DNA of 64,000 nucleotides, taken from positions 13,329,753 to 13,393,752 of the forward strand of contig OX463846.1 of NCBI GenBank assembly GCA_949825065.1. The letters run 5' to 3'. Source of the DNA: Odontocerum albicorne. Taxonomy: Eukaryota > Arthropoda > Insecta > Trichoptera > Odontoceridae. Positions within the stretch are counted from its first letter, which is position 1. Each line of letters starts with the position of its first letter. Under the pieces are notes generated by a model, which was not told where the DNA came from, searched no databases, and saw only the letters and a list, made by a program, of their open reading frames with translations. The translations under genes and the position numbers were made by a program. Below, piece by piece: positions 54,550 through 64,000 of the stretch.

Positions 54550-55845
54550 TTTTTCAGATTGAATGAATTGAACTTTTTTACTAACAAAACACTCATTTTC
54601 TTCCATGAAAGCTAGAAGAATCAATGAAGCAAGACAACATTGTATAATGAACGCTTTTTGTTATTTGTGATATAAAATTACCAAATCTGCTTAATTTTTC
54701 ACGATATTTATAAGATTATAATATGTCTCTTATCTTACACAATAATCTAGTTTGTCAAGTTAAGTTCTAAATTAATAAAATTTCAATGAAACGAACTAAC
54801 AATAAGACATTTTGTAACTAATTTAAGTATGTAAGCTTCTGTAGCCATGAGGTTACAAAATACTCCTACACGCAGGGCATAAGCTACAAACTGAAAAGAA
54901 ATACGACAAGTCTCGAGATACGAATATGTTTTACAAACTTTATTACAATTCAACGACTAAGTTTAAACCCACAGTAAACAAGTCACACGGAACTGAAGGT
55001 ATTTTGTTTATTTATGTCGATGGTAGTAAAAAACATAATAAATTTAGTAGTGAAACACATGTCTCCATAACAGGGCTGGTATGTGATTGAGGGCAAAAAG
55101 TGAACTCTAAGGAATAGTGCTTAATAATTACTTTGTAACGGTCGATTACTAAGACAATACGCCAGTTACTAGATTACTTCTTCCCGAGAGTTACAAGGTT
55201 ATGGAGTAATCCATTAAAAATAAATTCAAGAAAACGTTGACAGGGAAATTTTGAATGTAAGGTAGGCTTTTATAAAACGATTATTTAAGAATGTTCACAA
55301 ATTGGCAAAAAAACAGTATATGAATTTCCATAATTTCGAGGTTTATTAATATGTATAGATCATTTTTAATACAGAAAAATATCTTTTAGTTTAATATTTA
55401 CGATAAAATTTTAATATGTTTAGAAAAAAATTCATAGAAATTTTAGAATTTTAATTGAGCCATTTCAAATACTGTAATAATGTTAATTGCTGTGAAAAAA
55501 AGAGGAAGACTATAACCATCACGTGGTCACATACTGAACAATATTTGAGAAATACTTACCATAGATTAACTCGAGATATAACTGCTTGATATTCTCATAC
55601 AAGAAGAGTCAATGCAAAGTAATTGTGAAAAGGAAAATGGAAGTGAATTGTTAAGTCCTGATAAAATATATTTAAAGTCAGTATCATAGATGAAATCCAT
55701 TAAACGATTCCGAAAACTATATTTTTAGCAGTAACGAGTATAAGAGAACTTTGACGATAAAACTATATATTTTTCAGTTAAATCTTATATGAGGTTTAAT
55801 CTTTTATGATTGGCACAAGGTAATTTTCTCTAAATATGTTTATTT
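54550..55845. other. AT-rich spacer beside the satellite
   Basis: Nothing recognised; the first 100 bp still carry satellite-like phrases. Confidence 0.4.
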
Positions 55846-55850
55846 GTATC

Positions 55851-55939
55851 CAGAATTGAGTCCATACAGGCGAATTTTGGTGGTGACTAAAATATCCATA
55901 TTAATCACCACCAAAATTCGTATGTATGGACTATTCGTC
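55851..55939. repeat. Hairpin, about 27-35 bp arms
   Basis: GTCCATACAGGCGAATTTTG then GTGGTGA (55860-55886) pairs with TCACCACCAAAATTCGTATG then TATGGAC (55905-55931). Confidence 0.92.
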
Positions 55940-55944
55940 TGAAT

Positions 55945-57200
55945 GTTGCGTTTCTTCTTTCTTCGAGGAACTTTTCCATTTATAGATCGATTGTTAAATT
56001 TTTGAAACTTAATCAGTTGAAACTTTGAATTGTCGTTTAAAAAAAATAATTTTATTATATTGACTCCATATAATTTAATAATGTCTTTAATTTGGTGACA
56101 CAAATCATCCTAGTTTAGGTGCATTGCCTATTTAAAAATATATATATCCATATTGGATTGATACGCCAAAGTAGACGATGTTGATCACAAATTACCTGAT
56201 AGGAATTGACTAGCTGACATGTTCAGGAAGTATGTATGCTAAATTGGCTTCACCAAGTATCGATTATGTTTTTTTTTAATTATTTACAATCCTAGGGCCA
56301 GCCCTGTTTCGTGTTTTGGTGGCGTTACAAAACGGGCATCGTTAAATGCCCGTAAAGGGATGGTGTTGACATGTGACAAATATAAAATTAAACCAAACGT
56401 TCGGTTTACACTGAATTGGTAACAATAATGTTATGTTTTTAAAGATCACCAGTGAATCGCTTGAAAATCGTCTGGAAGTAATTAATTTAGATTAGTGTTT
56501 GTAAAAGATGTTGTCAACCAGAATTACTCGAACATGTTTTTCTGTTTCGAGTTTTTTTAAGATGTATTTTTTCAGTGCCAGATCATTTTTTAGAGACGAG
56601 TTAATTTTATCGCGTTAATGCTTCCTTCTAAAATAATTTTCAAAAGTTTATATTCTACAGGATATCAGACTTATATCCTTGTCAGTGGTTTAGTGAAAGC
56701 TAAGCATTCTGTTTGATTTCCAACTAACTTTCTATCTAAATTTATTGTTTTTTGGCAGATGTCCAGTAAGTTGGATTGTTAATAATTAGATGTCACACAC
56801 ATTAACTATTAAAGTACAAGTTTAATAATGCTTTTCTAAAACGAAGCTTTATCGAAGCACTTTGAATGAAATTAAACATCACTGGCTGGTAATAATGATA
56901 TCTTATTCTCAACAATAGGTTTTGCAAGCGAAGTATAGACGATGCAAAAGAACGATGAAATTAAAATAAATGTAGGAGATAAGAATAGGAAGTAAAACTA
57001 TGTATGGATGAAGATTAAATTCAAATTATAATTAAATGTGAAATTTTGCATGCATGCACTTTATATAAGAGAATGGTGTATGCAAGGTCGGAATGAAATT
57101 GTTATGACCTTTTGCAACGAAAACACTTTTAGAATTTCAACTGTGTAATTTTATTTGTATAATCGTTGAATTACATTAAAGTATAATATTAACAGTGTTG
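55945..57200. other. AT-rich spacer
   Basis: 56280-56360 is GC-richer (for example AGCCCTGTTTCGTGTTTTGG); unassigned. Confidence 0.35.
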
Positions 57201-57206
57201 TGGAAT

Positions 57207-57300
57207 TAATAATAACGATGATGTTAACATCGTGGTGGCTTTAATAATAATGATGATGTTAGCATCCTGGTGGCTTTAATAATAATGATTGGTGCCTCTG
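57207..57300. repeat. 36-bp tandem repeat, 2.5 copies
   Basis: Units begin at 57207, 57243 and 57279: AATAATAACGATGATGTTAA then CATCGTGGTGGCTTT. Confidence 0.9.
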
Positions 57301-57549
57301 ATATGACGTCCTATTTAAAGCGAAGATAACGTACGCACGACCCTTAGATAATTAAGAAAGAATTGATCGGGAATGTTATCGGTGCCCTTAAGGTCAAATC
57401 GATATCAGGCAACTATTTGGAATGTCTCGTTTGCTGTTTACTTCCATTTAGTGACACCAAATCTTTATTGAATTTGGATAGTAAACAGTTGATGATAATT
57501 CGAACAAGATAATAAATTTAAACATAATACATTGAGTTAAGTTTGACAT

Positions 57550-57725
57550 AAACGTTATAACAGTAATATTTATTGGATGTAGATAACATAGTACATGATA
57601 TGGTTAACATTGATAAGCTTAACATTGGTTTGAATGCGTTACATGATTACTTATAATATTTATTGGATGTGGATAACAGAGTATATGATAAGATTAACAT
57701 TGGTATGGATACATTACAAAATTAT
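57550..57725. repeat. Diverged direct duplication, about 85-90 bp
   Basis: ATATTTATTGGATGTAGATA with a following GTACATGATATGGTTAACAT recurs as ATATTTATTGGATGTGGATA with GTATATGATAAGATTAACAT. Confidence 0.8.
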
Positions 57726-57729
57726 GAGC

Positions 57730-58105
57730 TAGAAATGTGACGATCAAATTAAATGTTTTTCATCAAAATGTATTTTTTAAAGAAAGGTCTTCTAACTGAA
57801 CTGAAATCTGTCAATTGAATGATGCTGTGTGAAGGGCCATTTTGATTCCATTAAGGAAAGTCGTACATTGCTTGACCATCAAGATTGCCTTAAATAAGGT
57901 TATTCTTCATCAGATCGGATCAAATTGCTTTATTCAGAGTCGATCTGACATGACTGCTTGATATTGTGTAGTCAATTTAAAATAAAAATTAGATACGATG
58001 AAGTCCCGAACCCATTGGCTGTATCCACCATCATTCACTCTATACACTCAACTTATTTTATTTTTTCGTAACATTCTAAATGCGTTAAAAATAATGGATT
58101 CAAAT
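57730..58105. other. Spacer
   Basis: Nothing recognised. Confidence 0.4.
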
Positions 58106-58107
58106 CT

Positions 58108-58165
58108 CGAGCTAGAGCGCCCTTAAGTATAAGTTTTCTCTCTAAACAGCGCTATATAATTATTT
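58108..58165 (+). repeat. Diverged copy of the CTAAACGGCGCTA short repeat
   Basis: AGTTTTCTCTCTAAACAGCG then CTATATAATT; compare 3.2 and 34.4 kb. Confidence 0.55.
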
Positions 58166-58298
58166 CTTTTAGAATTATTTTTTCTCTCAAACTTTCTGAG
58201 ATCTTTAAAATATTGTTGAAATTTCGATATATGTTTTTAATGTGTACTGAGTTGATGAATTATAGTAATATATTTTAATTTTTTCTTAACATTTTTTA

Positions 58299-58745
58299 TA
58301 TGTTACGGCAATAGGCCTCCAGAAGCCACCTGTTGTGTTCTTGTATTATATAATATATGGTAGATAGTATGCGCGTACGTACTTCTTTCTGTTTGTAGTT
58401 TATGAGTCACGTTAATGTTTATACTTCTTTAATCACATTGATTTAGAATTTAAATGCACTCTAAATTCCAATTAAAATTTAATTACGAGTATTATGACAA
58501 TTTTGATTGGTCAAAAACCTTTTTTTATATGTTACGGCAATAGGCCTCCTGAGCCCTGGCCTGTTGTATTCTTGTATTATAATATATGTATATGGTAGAT
58601 AGTATGCATGTACGTACTTCTTTCTGTTTTTAATTTAGTCATGTTAATGTTTATACTTCTTGCATCACATTGATTTTGAATTTATATGCACTCTAAATTC
58701 CAATTTAAATTTAATTATTATGACAATTTTGATTGGTCAAAAAGC
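58299..58745. repeat. Tandem duplication, about 229-bp offset
   Basis: TATGTTACGGCAATAGGCCT at 58299 recurs at 58528, and similarity continues to GACAATTTTGATTGGTCAAA (58497 and 58725). The start resembles the SINE tail (GGCAATAGGCC), so the duplicated unit may include one. Confidence 0.93.
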
Positions 58746-59080
58746 ACATTGTACTAAATAAATAATAATTATTGTACTAAATAAATAATAACTATTGTAG
58801 TATATAATAATTATTGTACTAAATAAATAATGTACTAAATAATCACTATCGATAATAATTATTGTACTAAATAATTACTATAGATAATAATTATTGTACT
58901 AAATTATTGTACTTAATAATAATTATTATACTTAATAATTAATGTAGTAAATAATAATTATTGTTCTAAATAAATAACGTACTAAATGAATAATAATTAT
59001 TGTAAAGCACATTGTACTAAATAAATAATAATTATTGTAAATAATAAGTACTGAATAAATAATTATTATTATTCACGCAA
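58745..59080. repeat. Irregular AT-rich simple repeat
   Basis: Many shuffled copies of GTACTAAATAAATAATAATT and ATTATTGTAC over 330 bp, with no fixed period. Confidence 0.85.
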
Positions 59081-59084
59081 CGGT

Positions 59085-59535
59085 TCAATATCAGATCCCT
59101 CCATCACGCACGTGTTCATGCATCACCACTTGTTTTTCTGGACTGTTAGTTGTCTTCTGTAAATAATTACTTATATTTAGTATACATATAAAATTACCAG
59201 AAACCCACATTCTTGATATCTGATACACCCGTAGTAGTCGTAATCACCAATAACAGTATATTACTCCATACCTTGAAAATTTTACGACTCAATATAAATT
59301 TCAAACTATTCCTTACCCATCTCAATGTTTAACGAAGAAACACCTTCGAGGAAATCGTAAAAAAGTGTAATTTAGTAGGTAATGACAGCGGGTCAACTTT
59401 CCCTCTGCGGGAGGCTGCAATATTGAGATGAATATGAATAATAGCATAAATAAAATATTCCCGTTGATTGTGAGCCTATAACGTTGAAAGGGAAATTCGG
59501 TTTGATATAGATGAAATATCTTCGAGAAAGTCTTT
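59085..59535. other. Spacer
   Basis: Nothing recognised. Confidence 0.4.
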
Positions 59536-59539
59536 CGTT

Positions 59540-59750
59540 ACCCCTTCATTCGTTCAATACATCCAAACCTCAATGTGCTCTTTTTCACCCTACTTAATAC
59601 AGTAGTTTCAGCTCACATAAATCCTAAATTATCTCATCTCTTACTACGTAAACATCGATACACCATATAAACATCAATACATGCACGCATTTCCACTGCA
59701 TTAACTTGGCTCCTTTCACGTTTCACTCCCATTAAGAAACTATTTGTCAT
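59540..59750 (-). mobile_element. RT fragment (family A), minus strand
   Basis: Minus strand: RERSQVNAVEMRACIDVYMV near 59725-59660 and KRAHXGLDVLNE-like near 59590-59550, the section between GSETWT and the end of the GHV block. Broken. Confidence 0.6.
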
Positions 59751-59754
59751 CAAT

Positions 59755-60060
59755 TTAATTTAATGTCGAGGTGACCATTTCAATTCAAAATAACAGTTTT
59801 ACTTAATACAAAAAATACTTAATGCCATTAACCTTTTTAAAAGGTGGCTGAATGCTGCTGGGTGTTTGATAGACAGAGCGATGAATAAATATCTATCTAT
59901 AAGAATAACTGAACAAAGTCATTTTCCGTTTTATAATCATACCAAGAAGTGACAGCTGTCAAAAAATATTTTGTAACAACAAAAGTTTATTTATGTGGAA
60001 ACGACTTAATGGGATTTTTTTCAATACAAGAAATCAAAAGAAAGAATGAGTGAAAAGCCT
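59755..60060. other. AT-rich spacer
   Basis: Nothing recognised. Confidence 0.4.
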
Positions 60061-60064
60061 CTTT

Positions 60065-60520
60065 ATCTTCTTCTTCCCAGTGTCATGTCAGGTTCCCCCA
60101 ACGTTGAATATCATTTGAGAGTAGACATCTTTGTCCCCGGCAGCCTGAAAAAGATCTCCAACGCTCCTTATACCAGTCCAATCACGTAACATATATTGCG
60201 AAGCCAGGAGATTTACCTCCTGCCAACACTTCTTCGGCCTTTTATTTTGCATTGGATGATCAGGAATAAAGCCTTTATAATGGACAATTATTCATTAACA
60301 GGTCATGTCAGGTTCCCCCAACGTTGAATATCATTTGAGAGTAGACATCTTTGTCCCCGGCAGCCTGAAAAAGATCTCCAACGCTCCTTATACCAGTCCA
60401 ATCACGTAACATATATTGCGAAGCCAGGAGATTTACCTCCTGCCAACACTTCTTCGGCCTTCTATTTTGCATTGGATGATCAAGAATAAAGCCTTTATAA
60501 AAGACAATTATTCATTAAGA
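60065..60520 (-). mobile_element. RT tail (family B), tandemly duplicated, minus strand
   Basis: GTCATGTCAGGTTCCCCCAA at 60082 recurs at 60302, an exact 220-bp offset, and the copies are nearly identical up to ATTATTCATTAA. Minus strand reads GRRSVGRR, then DWTGIRSVGDLFQAAGDKDV and YSQMIFNVGGT before a stop. This is the same C-terminal tail as at 50.24-50.47 kb and completes its end (LF-AA-DK--Y--MI-NV). Confidence 0.92.
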
Positions 60521-60524
60521 GGTT

Positions 60525-60605
60525 TAATGTGCTAGGACATAATGAATTAGAGATCTGTTCTCTGTACCTACCCCAATGGGGATTATAGTATGATGGTGAT
60601 GATGT
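60525..60605 (+). mobile_element. 3' end of family A retroelement, plus strand
   Basis: TTCTCTGTACCTACCCCAAT then GGGGATTATAGTATGATGGT and GATGATGTAAG; the family terminus. Confidence 0.65.
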
Positions 60606-60668
60606 AAGTAATCGAACTTGAATGCCAGCTACGTGGACATCTCCCCCATCTTAATAAATTTACAACCA

Positions 60669-61077
60669 GTCAACTACTATACTGGGGTAAAAGAAAATTA
60701 TAGAACTGAGTCATTAAAATAACCTTTGATGAAAATTATGTTATATTATAACATAATTATAACATACTCATTAGTACTCGTAATAAACTTAACCTTCTTT
60801 GTGTTCCCTTGAGTCAACTACTGGGGTAAAAGAAAATTATAGACCTGAGTCATCAAAATAACCTTTGATGAAAATTACGTTATATTATAACATAATTATA
60901 ACATACTCATTAGTACTCGTAATAAACTTAACCTTCTTTGTGTTCTCTTGAGTCAACTACTGGGGTAAAAGAAAATTATAGAACTGAGTCATCAAAATAA
61001 CCTTTGATGAAAATTACGATCCATAATATACTCATTAGTAATAAACTTAACCTTCTTTGTGTTTCCTTGAGTCAACT
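60669..61077. repeat. Tandem triplication, about 119-144 bp units
   Basis: Units start (GTCAACTACT) at 60669, 60813 and 60952, with a partial start at 61071. Each has GGGGTAAAAGAAAATTATAG, AAAATAACCTTTGATGAAAA, and AAACTTAACCTTCTTTGTGT. The first two contain a TTATATTATAACATAATTATAACA palindromic patch in shorter form (TATTATAACATAATTATA); the third has lost it. Confidence 0.95.
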
Positions 61078-61184
61078 TCCTTCATTTTCTATTTATGTAC
61101 GAGTTTAAGACTACGTTGGAAAACACACACCTGCATTGTTTATGCTAGGTAAACCTTGTTTCATTTTACGTTGTTCCTCTGCAG

Positions 61185-61383
61185 CGGTGTTTACTTCTTG
61201 CCTTGGGCACTCTCTGCAACTGTAACAGTTTTAACACCTTTCAAACCAAGACTTGCGCAATATATTTTTATTGCTGCTGGAACTATCTGCTTTATGGTTA
61301 TTATAGATAATTATTATATTGCTGAAAATTGTTCTTACAATGTGATGAAGATAATAAAATTAGTATTTGCATTACTTATTCGC
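61185..61383 (+). other. Candidate host exon (hydrophobic), weak
   Basis: The plus-strand frame reads GVYFLPWALSATVTVLTPFK then PRLAQYIFIAAGTICFMVII, with a clear membrane-like segment. Codon use is more GC-rich than the surroundings. It is preceded by a pyrimidine-rich acceptor-like sequence ending TTGTTCCTCTGCAG (61171-61184). Possible donors are GT at 61297 or GTAAAG at 61384. I do not recognise the family; a transporter exon is one possibility. No neighbouring exon is visible, so it may be coincidence. Confidence 0.3.
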
Positions 61384-61394
61384 GTAAAGTTAAG

Positions 61395-61945
61395 AATGCA
61401 TTCTACGGTTGTCCGTATTCCAAGTATCTCGCGTTAGGTATCTCGGGTTCGATTTTCTCGAGGTCCTGGATTTATTTTTCTATTGGGTACTTTTTCGTCA
61501 GTACTATGATATATTGGCCCTAAGTAGCTACCAAACGTAAATTTTTTAAGCTCTTTAGAATTGAAAGGTGTTATCAAATATCGTATTAAGTTATTTGTTG
61601 CTTTACTTGAGCTTCATGCTTATAGACTTTCGTGTTTTCATTGAACCTTGATCTATTATCGAATAAGGGCTCTAGATCTCTGGACATGAACTCATGTGGC
61701 AACAATTGTTAGGAGGTTTTTTAATAATATAAAGTGCCCAAACTATCACATTTCATCGGATATCCGTACCAGCAGTACCCAAAGCTTTCCTTGGAGGTTC
61801 AATTGATATTTATATGGGACTGGCTAGCTCTTCTTGACCTCTATTGTGCCGTGCGTTTGTTCTTCTAAATTTTCTATTTTAAAGCTTCCTGTTCCAAACG
61901 TGTGATGATTGTAAATAATTTTTAGTCATCCTTCTTTGATTTTCT
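61395..61945. other. Spacer
   Basis: 61428-61470 has a B-box-like phrase (TATCTCGGGTTCGATTTTCT) that may be a decayed SINE head. Confidence 0.35.
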
Positions 61946-61949
61946 AGGT

Positions 61950-62165
61950 CACTTCGACTGATACAAAATCCATGGTACAATTGGTTAAATGCTTGTTTTC
62001 TACCCAGGAGTTTTGGGTTTGATTCCAAATGAAACACAAAAAAGGGTCCAGTAACAATATTAGCACACGTACACAATAGAATTTCCAATATCTGCAATGA
62101 CGAACAACGAATTTCGTGTATATCACATTGATCGCCAATAGGATTTTCGTAAAATGTCCAAAAAA
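61950..62165 (+). mobile_element. tRNA-derived SINE (type 2), 3'-shortened
   Basis: Head CCATGGTACAATTGGTTAAA (A box) and AGTTTTGGGTTTGATTCCAA (B box), linker AAAAAAGGGTCCAGTAACAA, body ATCTGCAATGACGAACAACG then a jump to TGATCGCCAATAGGATT. The middle of the body is deleted. Confidence 0.75.
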
Positions 62166-62356
62166 TGTGTGTACGTTTTTAGGTTTTTAATTTACTATAA
62201 CCTACCTACCACATTCATGAGTATATCTTTTAGAACCCTGAAGATATCCCAAGGCCATATCGTAGTAAGATAGAAAAGGGCCAGGTCGGCCAAGTTTAAT
62301 AGTAGTTTAATACAGAGCGCGTAGCCGACGGACAGAATGACACTCTGAAGTTAGGT

Positions 62357-62434
62357 ATGCCGTGTCAGCCACCGGTGGCCGACACGGCCCAATTGGAATA
62401 CCTCGGTGTCGGCCACCGGTGGCTGACACGGCGA
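62357..62434. repeat. GC-rich nested palindrome
   Basis: Two 30-bp blocks, GCCGTGTCAGCCACCGGTGG with CCGACACGGC and GTGTCGGCCACCGGTGGCTG with ACACGGC, are inverted copies of each other. Each is itself nearly palindromic around ACCGGT. Spacer about 16 bp. Strikingly GC-rich for this window. Confidence 0.95.
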
Positions 62435-62451
62435 TCAACGTGATATTCAAG

Positions 62452-62567
62452 TAGTTCTGAAACCCGAAGGTTGAATAAATGGACCCGAATACAATGTTGT
62501 TGCTCGGTCACACTCTTCAATCTGTATACATCAAATCAGATATGTTGTCAGTACCATACAAATTAAT
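62452..62567 (+). mobile_element. SINE 3' body (type 2)
   Basis: AACCCGAAGGTTGAATAAAT, GGACCCGAATACAATGTTGT and TCAAATCAGATATGTTGTCA match the end of the type 2 body. It follows the GC-rich palindrome directly. Confidence 0.65.
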
Positions 62568-62569
62568 TA

Positions 62570-62900
62570 ATAAAAACAACTTAGAATATTTTACCAAATA
62601 TTTGATGTAAGCTATGACAGACCAATGTGGAATTTATCATGTGGAAAGATGAAATTTGTGCGTGTACTACGAATTTCATAAACAACCATTTTAATAAAGC
62701 TCAGTAAAATTATACTGGTTGAAAGATTCAAGTTCCACGAAACTCGGTTTATTCAATTTGCGAAAGCAACCTTTCTTTGAAAAGATTTTAAGAGGAGAAA
62801 GTTTTGTAGCTGTATTAGAATATAATATATGTTATGTAACATTTAGGCAACAGAAGAAACCAATATTTTTTTAGTAGGAAAACAAAGAAAGTTTGGAACT
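62570..62900. other. AT-rich spacer
   Basis: Nothing recognised. Confidence 0.4.
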
Positions 62901-62901
62901 G

Positions 62902-62992
62902 AATCATCCAGGGATTAAACCTGGGACATTCGTTGGCTTGGCAAGAACGCTTATCATTCTTTACCAATCAAGTCATCGATTACCGTCTAGTG
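62902..62992 (-). mobile_element. tRNA-derived SINE head, minus strand
   Basis: CCAGGGATTAAACCTGGGAC is the complement of a B-box region; TTCTTTACCAATCAAGTCAT of an A box (ATGACTTGATTGGTAAAGAA). Confidence 0.65.
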
Positions 62993-63008
62993 AAGTTTTT
63001 ATAAAAAC

Positions 63009-64000
63009 CAGGGCTGTGGAGTCGGAAGAAAAAAAACACGACTCCGACTCCGACTCCGATTCCTATATTTACCAACAACACGACTCCACAACTCCGACTC
63101 CACGACTCCGACTCCACAACTCCGACTCCACAACTCCGACTCAAAAAAGCTCAATTTTATCAGGTTGTTTCCTACCTTTGCACATAGCCATTTTTTTCAT
63201 GTTCTACGGATAAAAATAAAACAAGATCAAACTTTAATAATTATTTATAAGAATTTATTCTTAAAAACAACATTGCTTCTATTAAATCTGTATTCGTAGA
63301 GGCTCTCAAATCAGAATTGAGAATTTTAAGAGCGGAAAATAACCGCTCTACGGATACTTGGGTTGGCGGTAATGCTGTAACGATCAATGCTGAATCTTTT
63401 ACGATTTCTAGATACCGCTGTATTGCCATTTCAACATTTAACTTATAAGTTAGGTCAATTTTTTCCATTATTTTCAATGCATCATAAAATTCAATTTTAA
63501 ATTTTGAAATAGAGTCTCCTTCATCTATATTGGGACTGTGATTCAAACGAGGACGTTTTAGTTTATCTTGTTCATTGAGATATTTTTCTAAATCGTCTTC
63601 AGATTCAGCGGTGTCGGATGAAGATGATGATACTTGGTGTACGCTGCCTGCTGTCGTCTCTTTTTCTAGTCGAAGGCCTTTCATACGAACGGTTAATTCA
63701 AACAGAGCGTTTTTAGCTCTATTTATTTGTTCTTCCGTCAATATGGATCGAACTATGGGGTTAACATAGATCCCAGCCAACAGAATTTTCTTTCGACGTG
63801 AGAAAGAAGGAGACAAACACATTTTCGTAGACTTGATGCATTAAATGGATCTCGGTGATTCACCATATCGGCGCGACTTGCGCCTGCAAGTTTAATATTC
63901 GTGCACAATACACATTCATTATAATAATTTAAAAATTGTATTTTAAATTTTAACGAAAAAGTAGTCGGAGTCGCTCGTTTTTTACGACTCCTACTCCGAC
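63009..64000 (-). mobile_element. Short hAT element, right end beyond window
   Basis: Left end CAGGGCTGTGGAGTCGG at 63009 is a typical hAT terminus, preceded by ATAAAAAC (63001-63008), a candidate 8-bp target duplication. Sub-terminal ACTCCGACTCC motifs are repeated many times at 63038-63142 and reappear at 63963-64000, where the last bases GACTCCTACTCCGAC look like the inner part of the right terminal repeat. If so, the element is only about 1 kb, against 2.5-4 kb for autonomous hATs. It contains one ORF, the transposase C-terminus. Confidence 0.85.
63241..63822 (-). CDS. hAT transposase C-terminal fragment with dimerisation (hATC) domain
   Basis: 193 codons on the minus strand, uninterrupted from ATG (63820-63822) to a stop at 63241. 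Residues about 5-50 (AGIYVNPIVRSILTEEQINR region) match the end of the hAT catalytic domain. Residues 60-95 are an acidic Ser-rich linker (SSSSSDTAESEDDLEKYLNE). Residues about 145-190 (ALPPTQVSVERLFSALKILN and LIEAMLFLRIN) are the hATC dimerisation motif, with the usual P----S-ER-FS and following helix. The DNA-binding BED zinc finger and most of the catalytic core are absent, so it cannot transpose by itself. The open frame means either a young deletion derivative or one retained. A truncated, dimerising product could in principle interfere with full-length transposase (inference). The start codon is simply the first ATG; the original protein would extend upstream. Confidence 0.9.
   Translation of the reverse strand: MCLSPSFSRRKKILLAGIYVNPIVRSILTEEQINRAKNALFELTVRMKGLRLEKETTAGSVHQVSSSSSDTAESEDDLEKYLNEQDKLKRPRLNHSPNIDEGDSISKFKIEFYDALKIMEKIDLTYKLNVEMAIQRYLEIVKDSALIVTALPPTQVSVERLFSALKILNSDLRASTNTDLIEAMLFLRINSYK

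Noticed and set aside
61156..61523. Complete small membrane-protein gene
   Set aside because: The start codon lies in non-coding-like sequence before an acceptor-like site and the end runs into AT-rich DNA. If anything is real, it is a single exon.

Overview
This is non-coding eukaryotic DNA: AT-rich, with almost no long open frames and a dense layer of decayed mobile elements, SINEs and tandem arrays. I see no confident host protein-coding gene, no rRNA and no functional tRNA. Everything recognisable belongs to retroelements, DNA transposons or satellites. The main non-LTR reverse-transcriptase (RT) remnants have the C-terminal signature seen in many moth and butterfly genomes (GSETWT, then RWFGHV-RM, then VSG-GRGRPKK-W-D, then a 3' end with GTGATGGTATGTATG). 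Together with the tRNA-derived SINEs and the mariner and hAT fragments, this suggests an insect, most likely a lepidopteran. That assignment is inference at moderate confidence.

Layout. 1-9.7 kb: a minus-strand RT remnant whose catalytic-box region was expanded into a 41-bp tandem array, further RT scraps, SINE pieces, 47-bp and 41-bp arrays and strong hairpins. 10.3-11.4 kb: an internally rearranged mariner whose 5' end is present at both termini, so the element folds back on itself. 12-41 kb: about a dozen RT C-terminal fragments in both orientations, tRNA-headed SINEs, a foldback repeat (18.4-18.8 kb), a (TA)n tract (30.55 kb) and a few unassigned open stretches. 41-50 kb: a MITE-like element, a 13-copy 48-bp minisatellite (43.3-43.9 kb) that is open in several frames only because 48 is a multiple of 3, several near-perfect hairpins and an 87-bp array. 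50.2-54.5 kb: a second type of RT C-terminal fragment abutting a satellite block of about 172-bp monomers, which contains two consecutive copies of a 688-bp four-monomer higher-order unit. 55-61 kb: large direct duplications and AT-rich simple sequence. 61.2 kb: one weak candidate for a host exon (hydrophobic, preceded by a pyrimidine tract and AG). 63.0-64.0 kb: a short hAT element keeping only the transposase C-terminus, probably truncated by the window edge within its right terminal repeat.

The parts do not form a pathway. The region reads as a record of insertion, decay and local tandem or inverted duplication. The most useful observations are the higher-order satellite, the foldback mariner, the dimerisation-domain-only hAT ORF, the repeated birth of arrays with a 41-bp period, and an excess of the octamer TACGAGTA across unrelated contexts.
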